Assembly (NCBI GenBank): GCA_000471045.1
Contig: KI301992.1
Location: 626,606-690,605, forward strand
DNA: 64,000 nt
Source of the DNA: an actinobacterium LLX17
GTDB lineage: Bacteria > Actinomycetota > Actinomycetes > Propionibacteriales > Nocardioidaceae
Reading direction: 5' to 3'
This document shows positions 10,153 through 17,764 of this stretch, piece after piece; the stretch's first letter is position 1, and each line of letters opens with the position of its first letter. The translations under genes and the position numbers were made by a program. The notes under the pieces were generated by a model. That model was given only the letters and a program-made list of their open reading frames with translations. It was not told the DNA's origin and ran no database searches.

Positions 10153-10977
10153 TCAGCGGGTGCTGATCACCACGGTGCCCGGGGGAGCGGCGAGGTCCTC
10201 GACCCAGCCGTCCGGGGAGTCCTCGATGGTCCAGCGGCGACCGTCGAGGCTCACCGAGGTGACACCGAGGCGCTGGGCGTTGGCCACGGCGTAGTGCGCG
10301 AGCGCCCACGAACGGGCTGACATGTCGACCGGGTCGCCACCGAACATCGTGGTCACGGTGTCCGCGGCGATGGTCGAGCCGAGGGCCCCGAAGGCGCTCT
10401 CGACATCGGTCACCACGGTCTCGCTGCTGCCCCCGCCACGTTCCTCCATCTGGCAGGTGAAGGCGGCGGGACTGAAGCCGCGCAACGAGGAGGCGAGGGC
10501 CCGGCTGGCCGGTTCGTGCTGCGCGTACGCCTCGGGGAAGGCCGAGCGCTGCACGGCCTGCGCGGCGACGGTGATCTCGAGCGTCTCGTACCCGTCGATC
10601 TGCACGAGCCCGTCGTAGAAGCGGTTGATGGAGTGGAACGGGTCCCTGACCTGTTCCGCGGTGCCCCAGCCCTGCGAGGGACGCTGTTGGAACAGGCCGA
10701 GCGAGTCGCGGTCGCCGTAGTTGATGTTGCGGATCTTCGACTCCTGGAACGCCGTGGCGATCGCGATGGTCGTCGCCCGCGGCGGGAGCCCACGGTTCTG
10801 CGCCTGCGCCGCCATCAGCGACGCCCAGCGGGCTTGCTCGAGGTCGAGCTCGATGCGCGTGCCGTCGACCTCGGCGACGCAGTACTCGGCGCGGTTCGGG
10901 TCGCGCTCACGCGCCACGACGGCGACGAACACCAGGGTCGCGGCGAGCGCCGCGGCCAGGATCCATCGCAGACGCAC
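10153..10977 (-). CDS. Secreted or membrane-anchored lysozyme-like protein
   Basis: The 274-residue protein begins with a short basic stretch and one hydrophobic helix (RWILAAALAATLVFVAVVA), a signal anchor. The middle contains AFQESKIRNINYGDRDSLG followed by LFQQRPSQGWG, which resembles lytic-transglycosylase-like folds: a possible catalytic Glu in QES, then the GLFQQ segment. Such proteins are widespread and poorly characterised in Actinobacteria. The GTG start is four bases after the dapD stop, so the two are probably cotranscribed. A cell-wall role is plausible but not shown. Confidence 0.6.
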   Translation of the reverse strand: MRLRWILAAALAATLVFVAVVARERDPNRAEYCVAEVDGTRIELDLEQARWASLMAAQAQNRGLPPRATTIAIATAFQESKIRNINYGDRDSLGLFQQRPSQGWGTAEQVRDPFHSINRFYDGLVQIDGYETLEITVAAQAVQRSAFPEAYAQHEPASRALASSLRGFSPAAFTCQMEERGGGSSETVVTDVESAFGALGSTIAADTVTTMFGGDPVDMSARSWALAHYAVANAQRLGVTSVSLDGRRWTIEDSPDGWVEDLAAPPGTVVISTR

Positions 10978-10981
10978 CGGA

Positions 10982-11917
10982 CTAGTTGGCGTGGAGCTCG
11001 GCGTTGAGCTCGATGCCGGTGCGGTCGCCCCGCGGGCGGGCCTCGACGGCGCCGGTCTCGGAGTTCGTCAGGAACAGGATGCCGTTCTGGCCTGACAGCT
11101 CACCGGCCTTGACCACGGCGCCGTCCGGCATCGTGACCTTGGTGCCCGCCGTGACGTAGCAGCCGGCCGCGACCACGCAGTCGTCGCCGAGGCTGATGCC
11201 GATGCCGGAATTGGCGCCGAGCAGGCTGTTCTCGCCGATGCTGATGACCTGGGTGCCGCCGCCCGACAGGGTGCCCATGATGGAGGCGCCGCCGCCGATG
11301 TCGCTGCCGTTGCCCACCACGACGCCGGCCGAGATGCGGCCCTCGACCATCGCGTGGCCGAGCGTGCCGGCATTGAAGTTCACGAAGCCCTCGTGCATGA
11401 CGGTGGTGCCCTCGGCGAGGTGGGCGCCCAGGCGGACGCGGTCGGCGTCGGCGATGCGCACGCCGGTGGGCACGACGTAGTCGGTCATGCGGGGGAACTT
11501 GTCGACGCTGGTGACCTGCAGGTGCAGGCCGGCGGCGCGGGCGCGGCTGCGCACCTGCTCGACGCTCGGCACGGCGACCGGCCCGAGCGAGGTCCACGCG
11601 ACGTTGGCCAGCAGCCCGAAGACGCCGTCGAGCGACTGGCCGTGCGGCTTCACGAGGCGGTGCGACAGCAGGTGCAGGCGCAGGTAGGCGTCGTAGGCGT
11701 CGGCCGGCGCGGCGGCGAGGTCGTCGATGACGCAGTGCACGAGGGCCACCCGCACGCCGCGGATCTCGTCGTCGCGCTCGGCGGCGCGCAGCGAATCGGG
11801 CTCGTGGTCGTGGCCGCTCGGCGCGCCGAGGCGCGGCTCGGGGTACCAGACGTCCAGCACCGTGCCGTCGTCGGTGAGAGTGGCGAGGCCGTAGCCGTGG
11901 GCTCCATCCGTCGTCAT
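10982..11917 (-). CDS. dapD: 2,3,4,5-tetrahydropyridine-2,6-dicarboxylate N-succinyltransferase
   Basis: DapD uses succinyl-CoA in the succinylase branch of lysine and meso-diaminopimelate synthesis. The 311-residue form begins [14 protein letters not shown]; in-frame codons upstream are not needed. The C-terminal half shows a left-handed beta-helix of hexapeptide repeats ([17 protein letters not shown] onward, [34 protein letters not shown]). TAGGTT seven bases before the ATG indicates a leaderless transcript. The lysozyme-like gene follows at once. Confidence 0.93.
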   Translation of the reverse strand: MTTDGAHGYGLATLTDDGTVLDVWYPEPRLGAPSGHDHEPDSLRAAERDDEIRGVRVALVHCVIDDLAAAPADAYDAYLRLHLLSHRLVKPHGQSLDGVFGLLANVAWTSLGPVAVPSVEQVRSRARAAGLHLQVTSVDKFPRMTDYVVPTGVRIADADRVRLGAHLAEGTTVMHEGFVNFNAGTLGHAMVEGRISAGVVVGNGSDIGGGASIMGTLSGGGTQVISIGENSLLGANSGIGISLGDDCVVAAGCYVTAGTKVTMPDGAVVKAGELSGQNGILFLTNSETGAVEARPRGDRTGIELNAELHAN

Positions 11918-11985
11918 GCCGCCCAACCTATCGAGTCGCCGGGAGAGCCCGCCCCCGGAGGCTCGCTCCGCCTTCGGGGGACGCA

Positions 11986-12029
11986 CGATGATGCTTTTGG
12001 GTAGCCAGGGCTACCGCAATGCATCATCG
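11986..12029. repeat. Extragenic palindrome, copy 1
   Basis: CGATGATGC ... GCATCATCG arms enclose a second palindrome, GGGTAGCC/GGCTACC. It lies between dapD and trmL and is repeated 20 bases further on with a few substitutions. It resembles a REP-type element rather than a terminator because there is no T-run. Confidence 0.75.
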
Positions 12030-12042
12030 CTTGGGTCTGGAG

Positions 12043-12100
12043 GGACGGAGGATGATGCTTCTGGGTAGTCAGGGCTACCGCAACGCATCATCGTCCGTCC
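12043..12100. repeat. Extragenic palindrome, copy 2 with longer arms
   Basis: The same core as copy 1 (GATGATGC ... GCATCATC, 12051-12092) carries extra outer arms, GGACGGA (12043-12049) and TCCGTCC (12094-12100). The differences from copy 1 include a T-for-C change in the inner arm (GGGTAGTC), so the two copies have diverged. Confidence 0.75.
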
Positions 12101-12118
12101 TCCCGGAGGGCGGACGGG

Positions 12119-12580
12119 CTACCGCGTGCCGCCGAAACCGTGTTGGCGCCAGGCCTCGTAGACGGCGATCGACGCGCAGTTGGCGAGGTTCATCGAGCGG
12201 CGGCCCTCGAGCATCGGCAGCCGCACCTGGTCGGTGATGGCGGGGTGGGCCAGGTCTGCCTCGGACAGGCCGGTCGGCTCGGGCCCGAACATCAGGACGT
12301 CGCCGGCCACGTACTCGACCTCGGTGTACAGGGTCGTGCCGGCGGTGGTGAAGGCGAAGACGCGGGCGGGGGAGAGGTGCTGCATCGCGGCGGCGAGGTC
12401 GTCGTGCACCGTGACGACGGCGAGGTCGTGGTAGTCGAGGCCGGCCCGGCGGAGCTTGCTGTCCTCGAGGTCGAACAGCGGATCCACGAGGTGCAGCTCC
12501 GCACCCGTGGCGGCCGCCAGCCGGATCGCGCTGCCGGTGTTGCCCGCGATGCGGGGCTCGACGAACAGGATCCGGAACAC
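12119..12580 (-). CDS. trmL: tRNA (cytidine/uridine(34)-2'-O)-methyltransferase
   Basis: This 153-residue SPOUT-class methyltransferase modifies the wobble base of tRNA-Leu isoacceptors. The N-terminus (FRILFVEPRIAGNTGSAIRL) is characteristic, and the C-terminal knot carries MFGPEPTGLSE and RSMNLANCASIAVYEAW. The length is typical for TrmL. The start is GTG with TAGGGT six bases upstream, so the message is leaderless. It lies just downstream, on the same strand, of tRNA-Leu(TAG). That is notable because TrmL substrates are tRNA-Leu species, but it may be chance. Confidence 0.9.
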   Translation of the reverse strand: MFRILFVEPRIAGNTGSAIRLAAATGAELHLVDPLFDLEDSKLRRAGLDYHDLAVVTVHDDLAAAMQHLSPARVFAFTTAGTTLYTEVEYVAGDVLMFGPEPTGLSEADLAHPAITDQVRLPMLEGRRSMNLANCASIAVYEAWRQHGFGGTR

Positions 12581-12618
12581 GACCCCACCCTAGTGAGCGG
12601 CCTGCGGCCGCCGATCGG

Positions 12619-12700
12619 TGCCGAAGGCGGGACTCGAACCCGCACACCCTGAGGCACGGCATCCTAAGTGCCGCGTGTCTACCAGTTCCACCACTTCGGC
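12619..12700 (-). tRNA. tRNA-Leu(TAG)
   Basis: An 82-base class II tRNA. The acceptor stem GCCGAAG/CTTCGGC is followed by discriminator A. The anticodon loop reads CTTAGGA (anticodon TAG, reading CUA), and there is a long variable arm and a GGTTCGAGTCC T-arm. CCA is not encoded. Confidence 0.95.
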
Positions 12701-12735
12701 TCAGTCGCCGAGTCTAGGACCTGTCGATCTGAGCC

Positions 12736-13206
12736 TCAGTCGAGCCCGAGGTCGCGGCGGAGCTTGGCGACGTGGCCGGTCGCCTTCACGTTGTAGGCCG
12801 CGTGCTCGATGGCGCCGTCGGCGTCCACGACGAACGTCGAGCGAATGACGCCCTGCACGACCTTGCCGTAGAGCTTCTTCTCGCCGAAGGCGCCCCACGC
12901 GGTGAGCACCTCCTTGTCGGGGTCCGACAGCAGGGTGATGGTCAGGCCGTCGCGCTCGCGGAACTTCGCGAGCTTCTCGGGCTTGTCGGGCGAGATGCCC
13001 ACGACGGTGTAGCCCTCGGCCTGCAGGCGATCGAGCGACTCACTGAAGTCGCACGCCTGCTTGGTGCAGCCGGGCGTCATCGCTGCCGGGTAGAAGTACA
13101 CGATGACCTTGCCGCCGCGCAGGTTCGTCAACGACACCTCGTCACCGGTGTCGGACGGCAGGGTGAAGTCGGGGGCGGGGTCTCCGGGCTGCAGGCGCGT
13201 CGTCAT
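12736..13206 (-). CDS. bcp: Thioredoxin-dependent thiol peroxidase (Bcp/PrxQ)
   Basis: The 156-residue peroxiredoxin reduces hydroperoxides. The peroxidatic Cys is in the family motif PAAMTPGCTKQACDF, with the resolving Cys five residues later (C-x4-C), as in PrxQ/Bcp proteins. GDPAPDFTLP at the N-terminus and GVIRSTFVVDADG are also typical. It is divergent from the DUF3618 gene. An AAGGAT-like -10 is seven bases before the ATG. Confidence 0.94.
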   Translation of the reverse strand: MTTRLQPGDPAPDFTLPSDTGDEVSLTNLRGGKVIVYFYPAAMTPGCTKQACDFSESLDRLQAEGYTVVGISPDKPEKLAKFRERDGLTITLLSDPDKEVLTAWGAFGEKKLYGKVVQGVIRSTFVVDADGAIEHAAYNVKATGHVAKLRRDLGLD

Positions 13207-13271
13207 GACCCCTATCCTTGCCGAGTGGAGCCGAACCCGGCTCCGTGGGCACCCGAGGGACGGACGAACAC

Positions 13272-13517
13272 GTGGCGAGCGAGACCAAGACGCTGGTGGC
13301 GGACATCGAGCAGACCCGCGACCACCTGGCCGACACGATCGACGCGCTGGTCGACCGCGCGCACCCGAAGTCGATCATGCGGCGCACGGTCGCCAACCTG
13401 AAGGCGAAGTTCGTCGACGAGACCGGTTCGCCGCGTCTCGAGACCATCGTGCCCGTCGTCGGCGTCGCCGCCGGCCTCATCGCCGCCGGGGTCGTCATCC
13501 GCAAGCTCACCTCCTGA
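13272..13517 (+). CDS. DUF3618 small membrane protein
   Basis: An 81-residue protein starting at GTG 13272 (VASETKTLVADIEQTRDHLA), with the N-terminal amphipathic DUF3618 motif, then a central helix and a C-terminal membrane segment (VVGVAAGLIAAGVVI). An in-frame TTG at 13218 would add 18 residues outside the domain. DUF3618 proteins occur widely in Actinobacteria, often near phage-shock-like or YtxH-type genes; their function is unknown. The GroES-like gene follows after 13 bases. Confidence 0.8.
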   Translation: MASETKTLVADIEQTRDHLADTIDALVDRAHPKSIMRRTVANLKAKFVDETGSPRLETIVPVVGVAAGLIAAGVVIRKLTS

Positions 13518-13530
13518 CCGGAGGCTCACC

Positions 13531-13848
13531 ATGACGAAGCTGCCGATCCGCATGCTGCACGACCGGCTGCTCGTGTCGCTCGACAAGGAGGCCGGTGACC
13601 GCCGGTCCACGGGCGGCATCGTCATCCCCGCCACCGCCGCGATGGGCAAGCGCCTGTCGTGGGCCCGCGTGGAGGCCACCGGATCCCAGGTGCGCGCCGT
13701 CGAGATCGGCGACCGTGTGCTGTTCGACCCCGAGGACCGCGCCGAGGTCGAGGTGCGGGGCGAGGACTTCATCCTCCTGCGCGAGCGCGACCTGCACGCC
13801 GTCGCGTCCGAGCGCATCGAGGAGGGGCAGACCGGGCTCTACCTGTGA
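13531..13848 (+). CDS. GroES-like co-chaperone family protein
   Basis: The 105-residue protein has a GroES/Cpn10 beta-barrel signature (PIRMLHDRLLVSLDKEAGDR, then GGIVIPATA, and GDRVLFDPED). It lacks an adjacent groEL. Actinobacteria often carry such stand-alone Cpn10 paralogues beside DUF3618 genes. The standard groES is probably elsewhere. Whether it caps GroEL or does something else is unknown. The downstream FUSC gene starts at a GTG overlapping its stop. Confidence 0.82.
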   Translation: MTKLPIRMLHDRLLVSLDKEAGDRRSTGGIVIPATAAMGKRLSWARVEATGSQVRAVEIGDRVLFDPEDRAEVEVRGEDFILLRERDLHAVASERIEEGQTGLYL

Positions 13849-14966
13849 GCCTCTCCAGCCCCGACTCGACGCCCTGGCGGCGGCGGATCCCGCAGCCCCA
13901 GGACTCCTTCGGCGATCGCGTCCGCGCCCTGCGTCGCCGGTGGCGCCTCATGCTGCGCCTCAGCGTCGCGTCGGCCGCGGCGTACGGGATCGCCACCTAC
14001 GCGCTCGACCACCAGCAGGCGTTCTTCGCGCCGGTCGCCGCCGTCATCACGATCATCGCCGGAGCCGGGCAACGTGGCCGGACCCTGTTCGAGCTGGTGC
14101 TCGGCGTGGCCGTGGGCGTGCTGGTGGGGGAGCTGCTGATCATGACGATCGGTCGCGGCGCGTGGCAGATCGCGCTCGTGGTTTCCCTGACCGTCGCCGT
14201 CGGCACCCTGGTGGGCATCAAGGGACTGGCGCTGACGCAGGCGGCGAACTCTGCCGTCCTGCTGGTCGCGGTGCTGCCGCCGCCCGGCGCCAGCGACCCC
14301 GCCGTCACCCGCTTCCTCGACGCGATGGTCGGCGGTGTGTGCGGACTGGCGATGGTGCTGCTGCTGCCGCGCAACCCGGTGCGCGACATCGACGTGCAGG
14401 TGCAGAAGCTGCTGGGCCGGCTCGCCGAGGTGCTGGGCCGCGTGGCCCAGGCCCTTCGCACGGGTGACGCGGCGCTGGCCGACGTCGCGCTGGGAGAGGC
14501 CCGCACCTCGCAGGGACTCATCGACACCGTCAGCAGCACGGCGCGCAACGTCGAGGAGATCGCCCGCATGTCGCCGGTGCGGTGGCGGCAGCGGGCGGAG
14601 CTGCAGCGCTACGTCGGCTCGGTCGTCGACCTCGACAACGCGCTGCGCGACACCCGCGTGCTGGCCCGCCGGGTGGCGGCGATGCTGCGGCACCACGAGG
14701 AGCCCCCGCCCGACATGCACCGTGCCATCGACCTTCTCTCTCGCGCGGTACGCATCTACGCCGACGACCTCAGCGAGCACGACACCTTCAACGAGGCGCG
14801 GGCAGAGCTGGTGGAGGCCGCTCGCATCGCGGTCACCTCCCTGCAGGACCAGGTGACGATCAACGGCGCCGCCATCGCCGCGCAGGTGCGCTCGCTCGCG
14901 GCAGACCTGCTGTACGCCAGCGGCGTCTCGCGCGAGGAGCTCGACGAGCTGCTCGACTTCGGCTGA
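13845..14966 (+). CDS. FUSC-family membrane protein
   Basis: This 373-residue protein starts at GTG 13845, overlapping the stop of the GroES-like gene (GTGA). The first half has about six membrane segments (for example [53 protein letters not shown]) typical of FUSC/aromatic-acid-exporter-like families. The second half is soluble and helical. It is likely an exporter or envelope protein; the substrate is unknown. An upstream extension of the frame covers the GroES-like gene and is not the real start. Confidence 0.85.
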   Translation: MSLSSPDSTPWRRRIPQPQDSFGDRVRALRRRWRLMLRLSVASAAAYGIATYALDHQQAFFAPVAAVITIIAGAGQRGRTLFELVLGVAVGVLVGELLIMTIGRGAWQIALVVSLTVAVGTLVGIKGLALTQAANSAVLLVAVLPPPGASDPAVTRFLDAMVGGVCGLAMVLLLPRNPVRDIDVQVQKLLGRLAEVLGRVAQALRTGDAALADVALGEARTSQGLIDTVSSTARNVEEIARMSPVRWRQRAELQRYVGSVVDLDNALRDTRVLARRVAAMLRHHEEPPPDMHRAIDLLSRAVRIYADDLSEHDTFNEARAELVEAARIAVTSLQDQVTINGAAIAAQVRSLAADLLYASGVSREELDELLDFG

Positions 14967-15001
14967 GCGGCCCCGCGTCAGGCCCAGAGTCAGACGCAGA
15001 G

Positions 15002-15937
15002 TCAGGCCAGGAGGCGCATGCCAGCGCGGTCGACCGATGCCGCCCGGCCGTTCAGGATCACCGCTCCGATGCCGCGCTCGCGGTCGATGCCGACGAAGGA
15101 CCGGAAGCCACCGGTGCCGCCGTTGTGCCACGTGATGCGCTTCGGTCGCGCGGTGGTGATCCAGGCGGCGCCGATGCGCATGCCGCCCACGAAGTCGTCG
15201 ATCGGGTCGAGCGCTGCCGTGCCCACGACCGACCCGTCGAGCAGGGCCTGCACCCAGCGGGCCATGTCGTCGATCGACGCGCGGATGCCCCCGGCGGGAG
15301 CGACCGCCTCGCCGGTCCAGGGCTCCGAGCGCCGTCCGAACCGCGTGCGCCCCACGACGGCGTACGGACGAACGTCGTCGAGCGTGTAGGGCACGTGGAG
15401 GGAGTCGAGGCCCAACGGACCCGCGATGCGGTCATGCAGCAGGTCGCGGTACGGCAGGCCGGAGGCCGAGGCGACCGCGTGGCCGAGCAGCTGGAAGCCG
15501 AGGTTGGAGTACATCGGGCCCGGTCGGCCGACCTTGGTCTGGGAGGCTTGGGCCAACAGCTCGTGGAGCGTGTCGCCGTAGGGATTCTCAGCCTTCACCA
15601 GGTGGCGCATGCTGCGGGCCCACACGTCGCCGGAGGCGAGTCGTGGCAGGCCGGAGTGGTGCGTGGCGAGCAGGGCGAGTGGCACGTCGGCGACCGGACC
15701 CGTCACGTCGAGGTGCTGGCTCAGCCGGTCGTCGGCCTTCAGCAGCCTCCGCTCGAGCGCGTCGGCGTAGAGCAGGCCCGTGAAGCCCTTGCTGATCGAG
15801 CCGATCTCGAGGTGACCCTCCGGCGGCACGTCGTGGGTGCGGGTGACGATGTCGCCGTTCGAGACGACGGCCGCGGCCCAGGCGTGCGAGCCGAGGCTCT
15901 TCTCGAGGCGGTCGAGCTCCTGCGTCTGCTGACTCAT
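15002..15937 (-). CDS. Serine hydrolase of the beta-lactamase/penicillin-binding family
   Basis: The 311-residue enzyme has the class C beta-lactamase fold motifs: SISK (SxxK, nucleophile Ser, in EIGSISKGFTGLLYADAL), YSN (YxN, in PMYSNLGFQLLG) and HNGG (in WHNGGTGGFRS, the third motif). It has no obvious signal peptide, so a cytoplasmic esterase or peptidase role is more likely than resistance. CAGGGT lies seven bases before the ATG. Confidence 0.85.
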   Translation of the reverse strand: MSQQTQELDRLEKSLGSHAWAAAVVSNGDIVTRTHDVPPEGHLEIGSISKGFTGLLYADALERRLLKADDRLSQHLDVTGPVADVPLALLATHHSGLPRLASGDVWARSMRHLVKAENPYGDTLHELLAQASQTKVGRPGPMYSNLGFQLLGHAVASASGLPYRDLLHDRIAGPLGLDSLHVPYTLDDVRPYAVVGRTRFGRRSEPWTGEAVAPAGGIRASIDDMARWVQALLDGSVVGTAALDPIDDFVGGMRIGAAWITTARPKRITWHNGGTGGFRSFVGIDRERGIGAVILNGRAASVDRAGMRLLA

Positions 15938-15962
15938 GACTCGACCCTGTCAGCGCAGAGCC

Positions 15963-15990
15963 TCGACAACAGCAGCCGTTCGTCGATAAC
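15963..15990 (+). promoter_or_regulatory. Candidate promoter of the 26-codon cistron
   Basis: TCGACA (15963-15968), a 16-base spacer and GATAAC (15985-15990) form a fair sigma-70 promoter pointing at the small cistron, with a transcript start expected near 15997. It overlaps the 5' region of the divergent serine hydrolase gene. Confidence 0.45.
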
Positions 15991-16051
15991 CTGCCGGAGC
16001 ACAGGTCGACCAAAGGTTGACTGACCGGACCGATCGAAGGAGGGCAACGCC

Positions 16052-16132
16052 ATGACCAACATCTCGATGACCGTCGGCGTCGACGCCCGCGTGTCCTTCG
16101 TCGGTTCCTCCGGACCCGTGCACCTGCTGTAG
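16052..16132 (+). CDS. 26-residue peptide cistron with strong ribosome site
   Basis: ATG is preceded by GAAGGAGGG at good spacing. The frame encodes MTNISMTVGVDARV, then SFVGSSGPVHLL, and ends 21 bases before a strong intrinsic terminator. The product is not recognised; it has no signal peptide or membrane segment. It could be a stand-alone small protein or a leader peptide whose translation controls read-through into the next gene (16229). No amino-acid run typical of a classical attenuator is present. Confidence 0.5.
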   Translation: MTNISMTVGVDARVSFVGSSGPVHLL

Positions 16133-16153
16133 CTCGCCTGCAGCACGCACCTG

Positions 16154-16188
16154 CCGCTCCGGATCGAACCGATCCGGGGCGGTTTTTT
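16154..16188 (+). terminator. Intrinsic terminator
   Basis: A 13-bp GC-rich stem (CCGCTCCGGATCG / CGATCCGGGGCGG, one G-U pair) with a three-base loop, followed by six T residues (16183-16188). It is the most convincing Rho-independent terminator in the window. It separates the 26-codon cistron from the 93-residue gene. Confidence 0.9.
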
Positions 16189-16228
16189 CGTTGTCCCGTC
16201 CATCACTCACCAGAAAGGAGGCGCGCTC

Positions 16229-16510
16229 ATGACCATCCACCCGCACACCACCACAGGAGTACCGATGACAGCCATGACACCACCAGCACCCCACCCGACC
16301 CTTCCGACCCGGAACCCCGGCGGACGAGATCGAGGGGAGGTGGAGGAGATGGGCCGGTTCGGACGCCAGGCTCGCGTCAAGCGCGCCTGGGACGAGCTCT
16401 CGGAGGCCGATCGTCAGGTCCTGCTGAACGCCGCGCGCATGCGCCGGCAGCAACAGGCCGAGCGCGACGCCCGGCTGATGGACGGGCGCGCGACGCGCTT
16501 CGACAGGTAG
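16229..16510 (+). CDS. Hypothetical 93-residue protein
   Basis: ATG 16229 has a strong ribosome site (AAAGGAGG). The first 40 residues are Pro/Thr-rich and probably unstructured. The rest is charged and helical (MGRFGRQARVKRAWDELSEA, then DRQVLLNAARMRRQQQAERD). I do not recognise a family. A later in-frame ATG (16265) would remove only the disordered start. It may be transcribed by read-through from the small cistron, or from a promoter hidden in the terminator region. Confidence 0.6.
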   Translation: MTIHPHTTTGVPMTAMTPPAPHPTLPTRNPGGRDRGEVEEMGRFGRQARVKRAWDELSEADRQVLLNAARMRRQQQAERDARLMDGRATRFDR

Positions 16511-16527
16511 GCGTGAGACGCACCCGC

Positions 16528-16561
16528 GACGGCGGTGGACCAGAGACGGTCCACCGCCGTC
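16528..16561. terminator. Perfect 14-bp hairpin
   Basis: GACGGCGGTGGACC, a loop of AGAGAC, then GGTCCACCGCCGTC: perfectly self-complementary, just after the 93-residue gene. There is no clear T-run, so it may act as a Rho-assisted terminator or as an mRNA end stabiliser. Confidence 0.6.
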
Positions 16562-16610
16562 CTTCGTCCGAAGTCGACTCCATGGCAGCGTCACCGAATC
16601 GTCACCTCTG

Positions 16611-16630
16611 TACCGGCTGGACGGTATAGC
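16611..16630 (+). promoter_or_regulatory. Candidate promoter/operator of the lysine operon
   Basis: TACCG, six bases, CGGTA (16611-16626) is an inverted repeat overlapping a TATAGC -10-like hexamer (16625-16630) about 50 bases before the first gene. No good -35 is visible, which would fit activator dependence. The call is tentative. Confidence 0.35.
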
Positions 16631-16678
16631 GCGCGGGGCACTTCCGCTCCTACGATCAGCGAAAGTCGAGGAGGAACG

Positions 16679-17764
16679 ATGGGACGCAGCATCGAACGCG
16701 TGGCGGTCTTCGGACTGGGCAAGGTCGGCGAGCTGGTGGCGGAGATGTTGGCAGAGTCCGGCTTCGCGGTGACCGGCTATGACGCGGTGGAACGGCCGGG
16801 CCGGCGCTTCGAGGCGCACACGCTCGACGTCACCGATGGTGCAGCGATCCGGGCGGCGCTGAAGGCCTCCGACGCGGTGGTCTCGTGCCTGCCGTATGAC
16901 CGCAACATTGAGGTGGCCGAGGCCGCCTACGAGACCGGTGTGCACTACTTCGACCTGACCGAGGACGTGCCCACCACGACCCGGGTGGTCGAGCTGGCGC
17001 ACGACAGTCCCGACGCGGCCTTCGTGCCGCAGTGCGGCTTGGCGCCCGGCCTGATCGGCATCGTCGGTGCGTCCATCGCGGCTGGCTTCGAGCAGATCCG
17101 CTCGATCGAGCTGAAGGTCGGCGCGCTGCCGCAGAACCCCACGGGACTGCTGGGCTATGCGTTCAACTGGTCGGCCGAGGGCGTGGTCAACGAGTTTCTC
17201 AACGACTGCGAGGTGCTGCGCTCGGGACGCCGCCAGATGGTGCCGGCGATGACCGAGAAGGAGCGCGTCGTCATCGGCGGCATCGAGCTGGAGGCGGCGC
17301 TCACCTCTGGTGGACTCGGGACGATGTGCCGCACGTACGAGGGCAGAGTCAATCGGCTCGACTACAAGACCCTGCGCTACCCGGGCCACTTCGAGCAGAT
17401 GCACTTCCTGTTCGACGAGCTGGGCCTGCGTGACCGCCGCGAGCTGATCGGTCAGATCCTGCAGGACGCCAAGCCGCCGGTCAGCGACGACATCGTCTAC
17501 CTGCACGCCGCCGTCGAGGGCATCAAGGACGGGCTGGCGTTCCGCGAGAACTACGTGCGCGGCTACCTGCCCACCGACGTCGGCGGTCGCCGCTGGCGCG
17601 CCATCTCGTGGACCACCGCGGCGTCCGCCGTGGCCGTCGTCGAGCTGGTGGCCGCGGGGCGCCTCCCGTCGTCCGGCTTCGTGCGCCAGGAAGACATCCC
17701 CCTCGCCGACCTCAAGAGCACCATGGCTGGACGACTGTTCGCCGAGCAAGGAGAGACCCGATGA
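16679..17764 (+). CDS. Saccharopine-dehydrogenase-fold enzyme, probable L-lysine 6-dehydrogenase
   Basis: The 361-residue protein starts at ATG 16679 after GAGGAGG. It has an N-terminal NAD(P)-binding Rossmann motif (VFGLGKVGELVAEML), SDAVVSCLPYDRN, and a C-terminal saccharopine-dehydrogenase domain (QCGLAPGLIGIVGA). Homologues of this length include lysine 6-dehydrogenases, which oxidise the epsilon-amino group to give piperideine-6-carboxylate. The next two genes encode an ALDH7-type dehydrogenase and an HglS-type enzyme, which makes a lysine-degradative role the best reading. A saccharopine-cleaving role is the alternative. Confidence 0.78.
   Translation: MGRSIERVAVFGLGKVGELVAEMLAESGFAVTGYDAVERPGRRFEAHTLDVTDGAAIRAALKASDAVVSCLPYDRNIEVAEAAYETGVHYFDLTEDVPTTTRVVELAHDSPDAAFVPQCGLAPGLIGIVGASIAAGFEQIRSIELKVGALPQNPTGLLGYAFNWSAEGVVNEFLNDCEVLRSGRRQMVPAMTEKERVVIGGIELEAALTSGGLGTMCRTYEGRVNRLDYKTLRYPGHFEQMHFLFDELGLRDRRELIGQILQDAKPPVSDDIVYLHAAVEGIKDGLAFRENYVRGYLPTDVGGRRWRAISWTTAASAVAVVELVAAGRLPSSGFVRQEDIPLADLKSTMAGRLFAEQGETR

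Noticed and set aside
11986-12100. Possible mini CRISPR
   Set aside because: Only two copies, each a palindrome, with no constant repeat-spacer pattern and no cas gene.
12619-12700. Reading the Leu tRNA anticodon as TAA
   Set aside because: Aligning the GGCA/TGCC stem places the 7-base loop as CTTAGGA, so the anticodon is TAG.
16052-16132. Macrolide-type (erm/whiB7) leader peptide
   Set aside because: No resistance or whiB7 gene follows and the peptide lacks the known stalling patterns.
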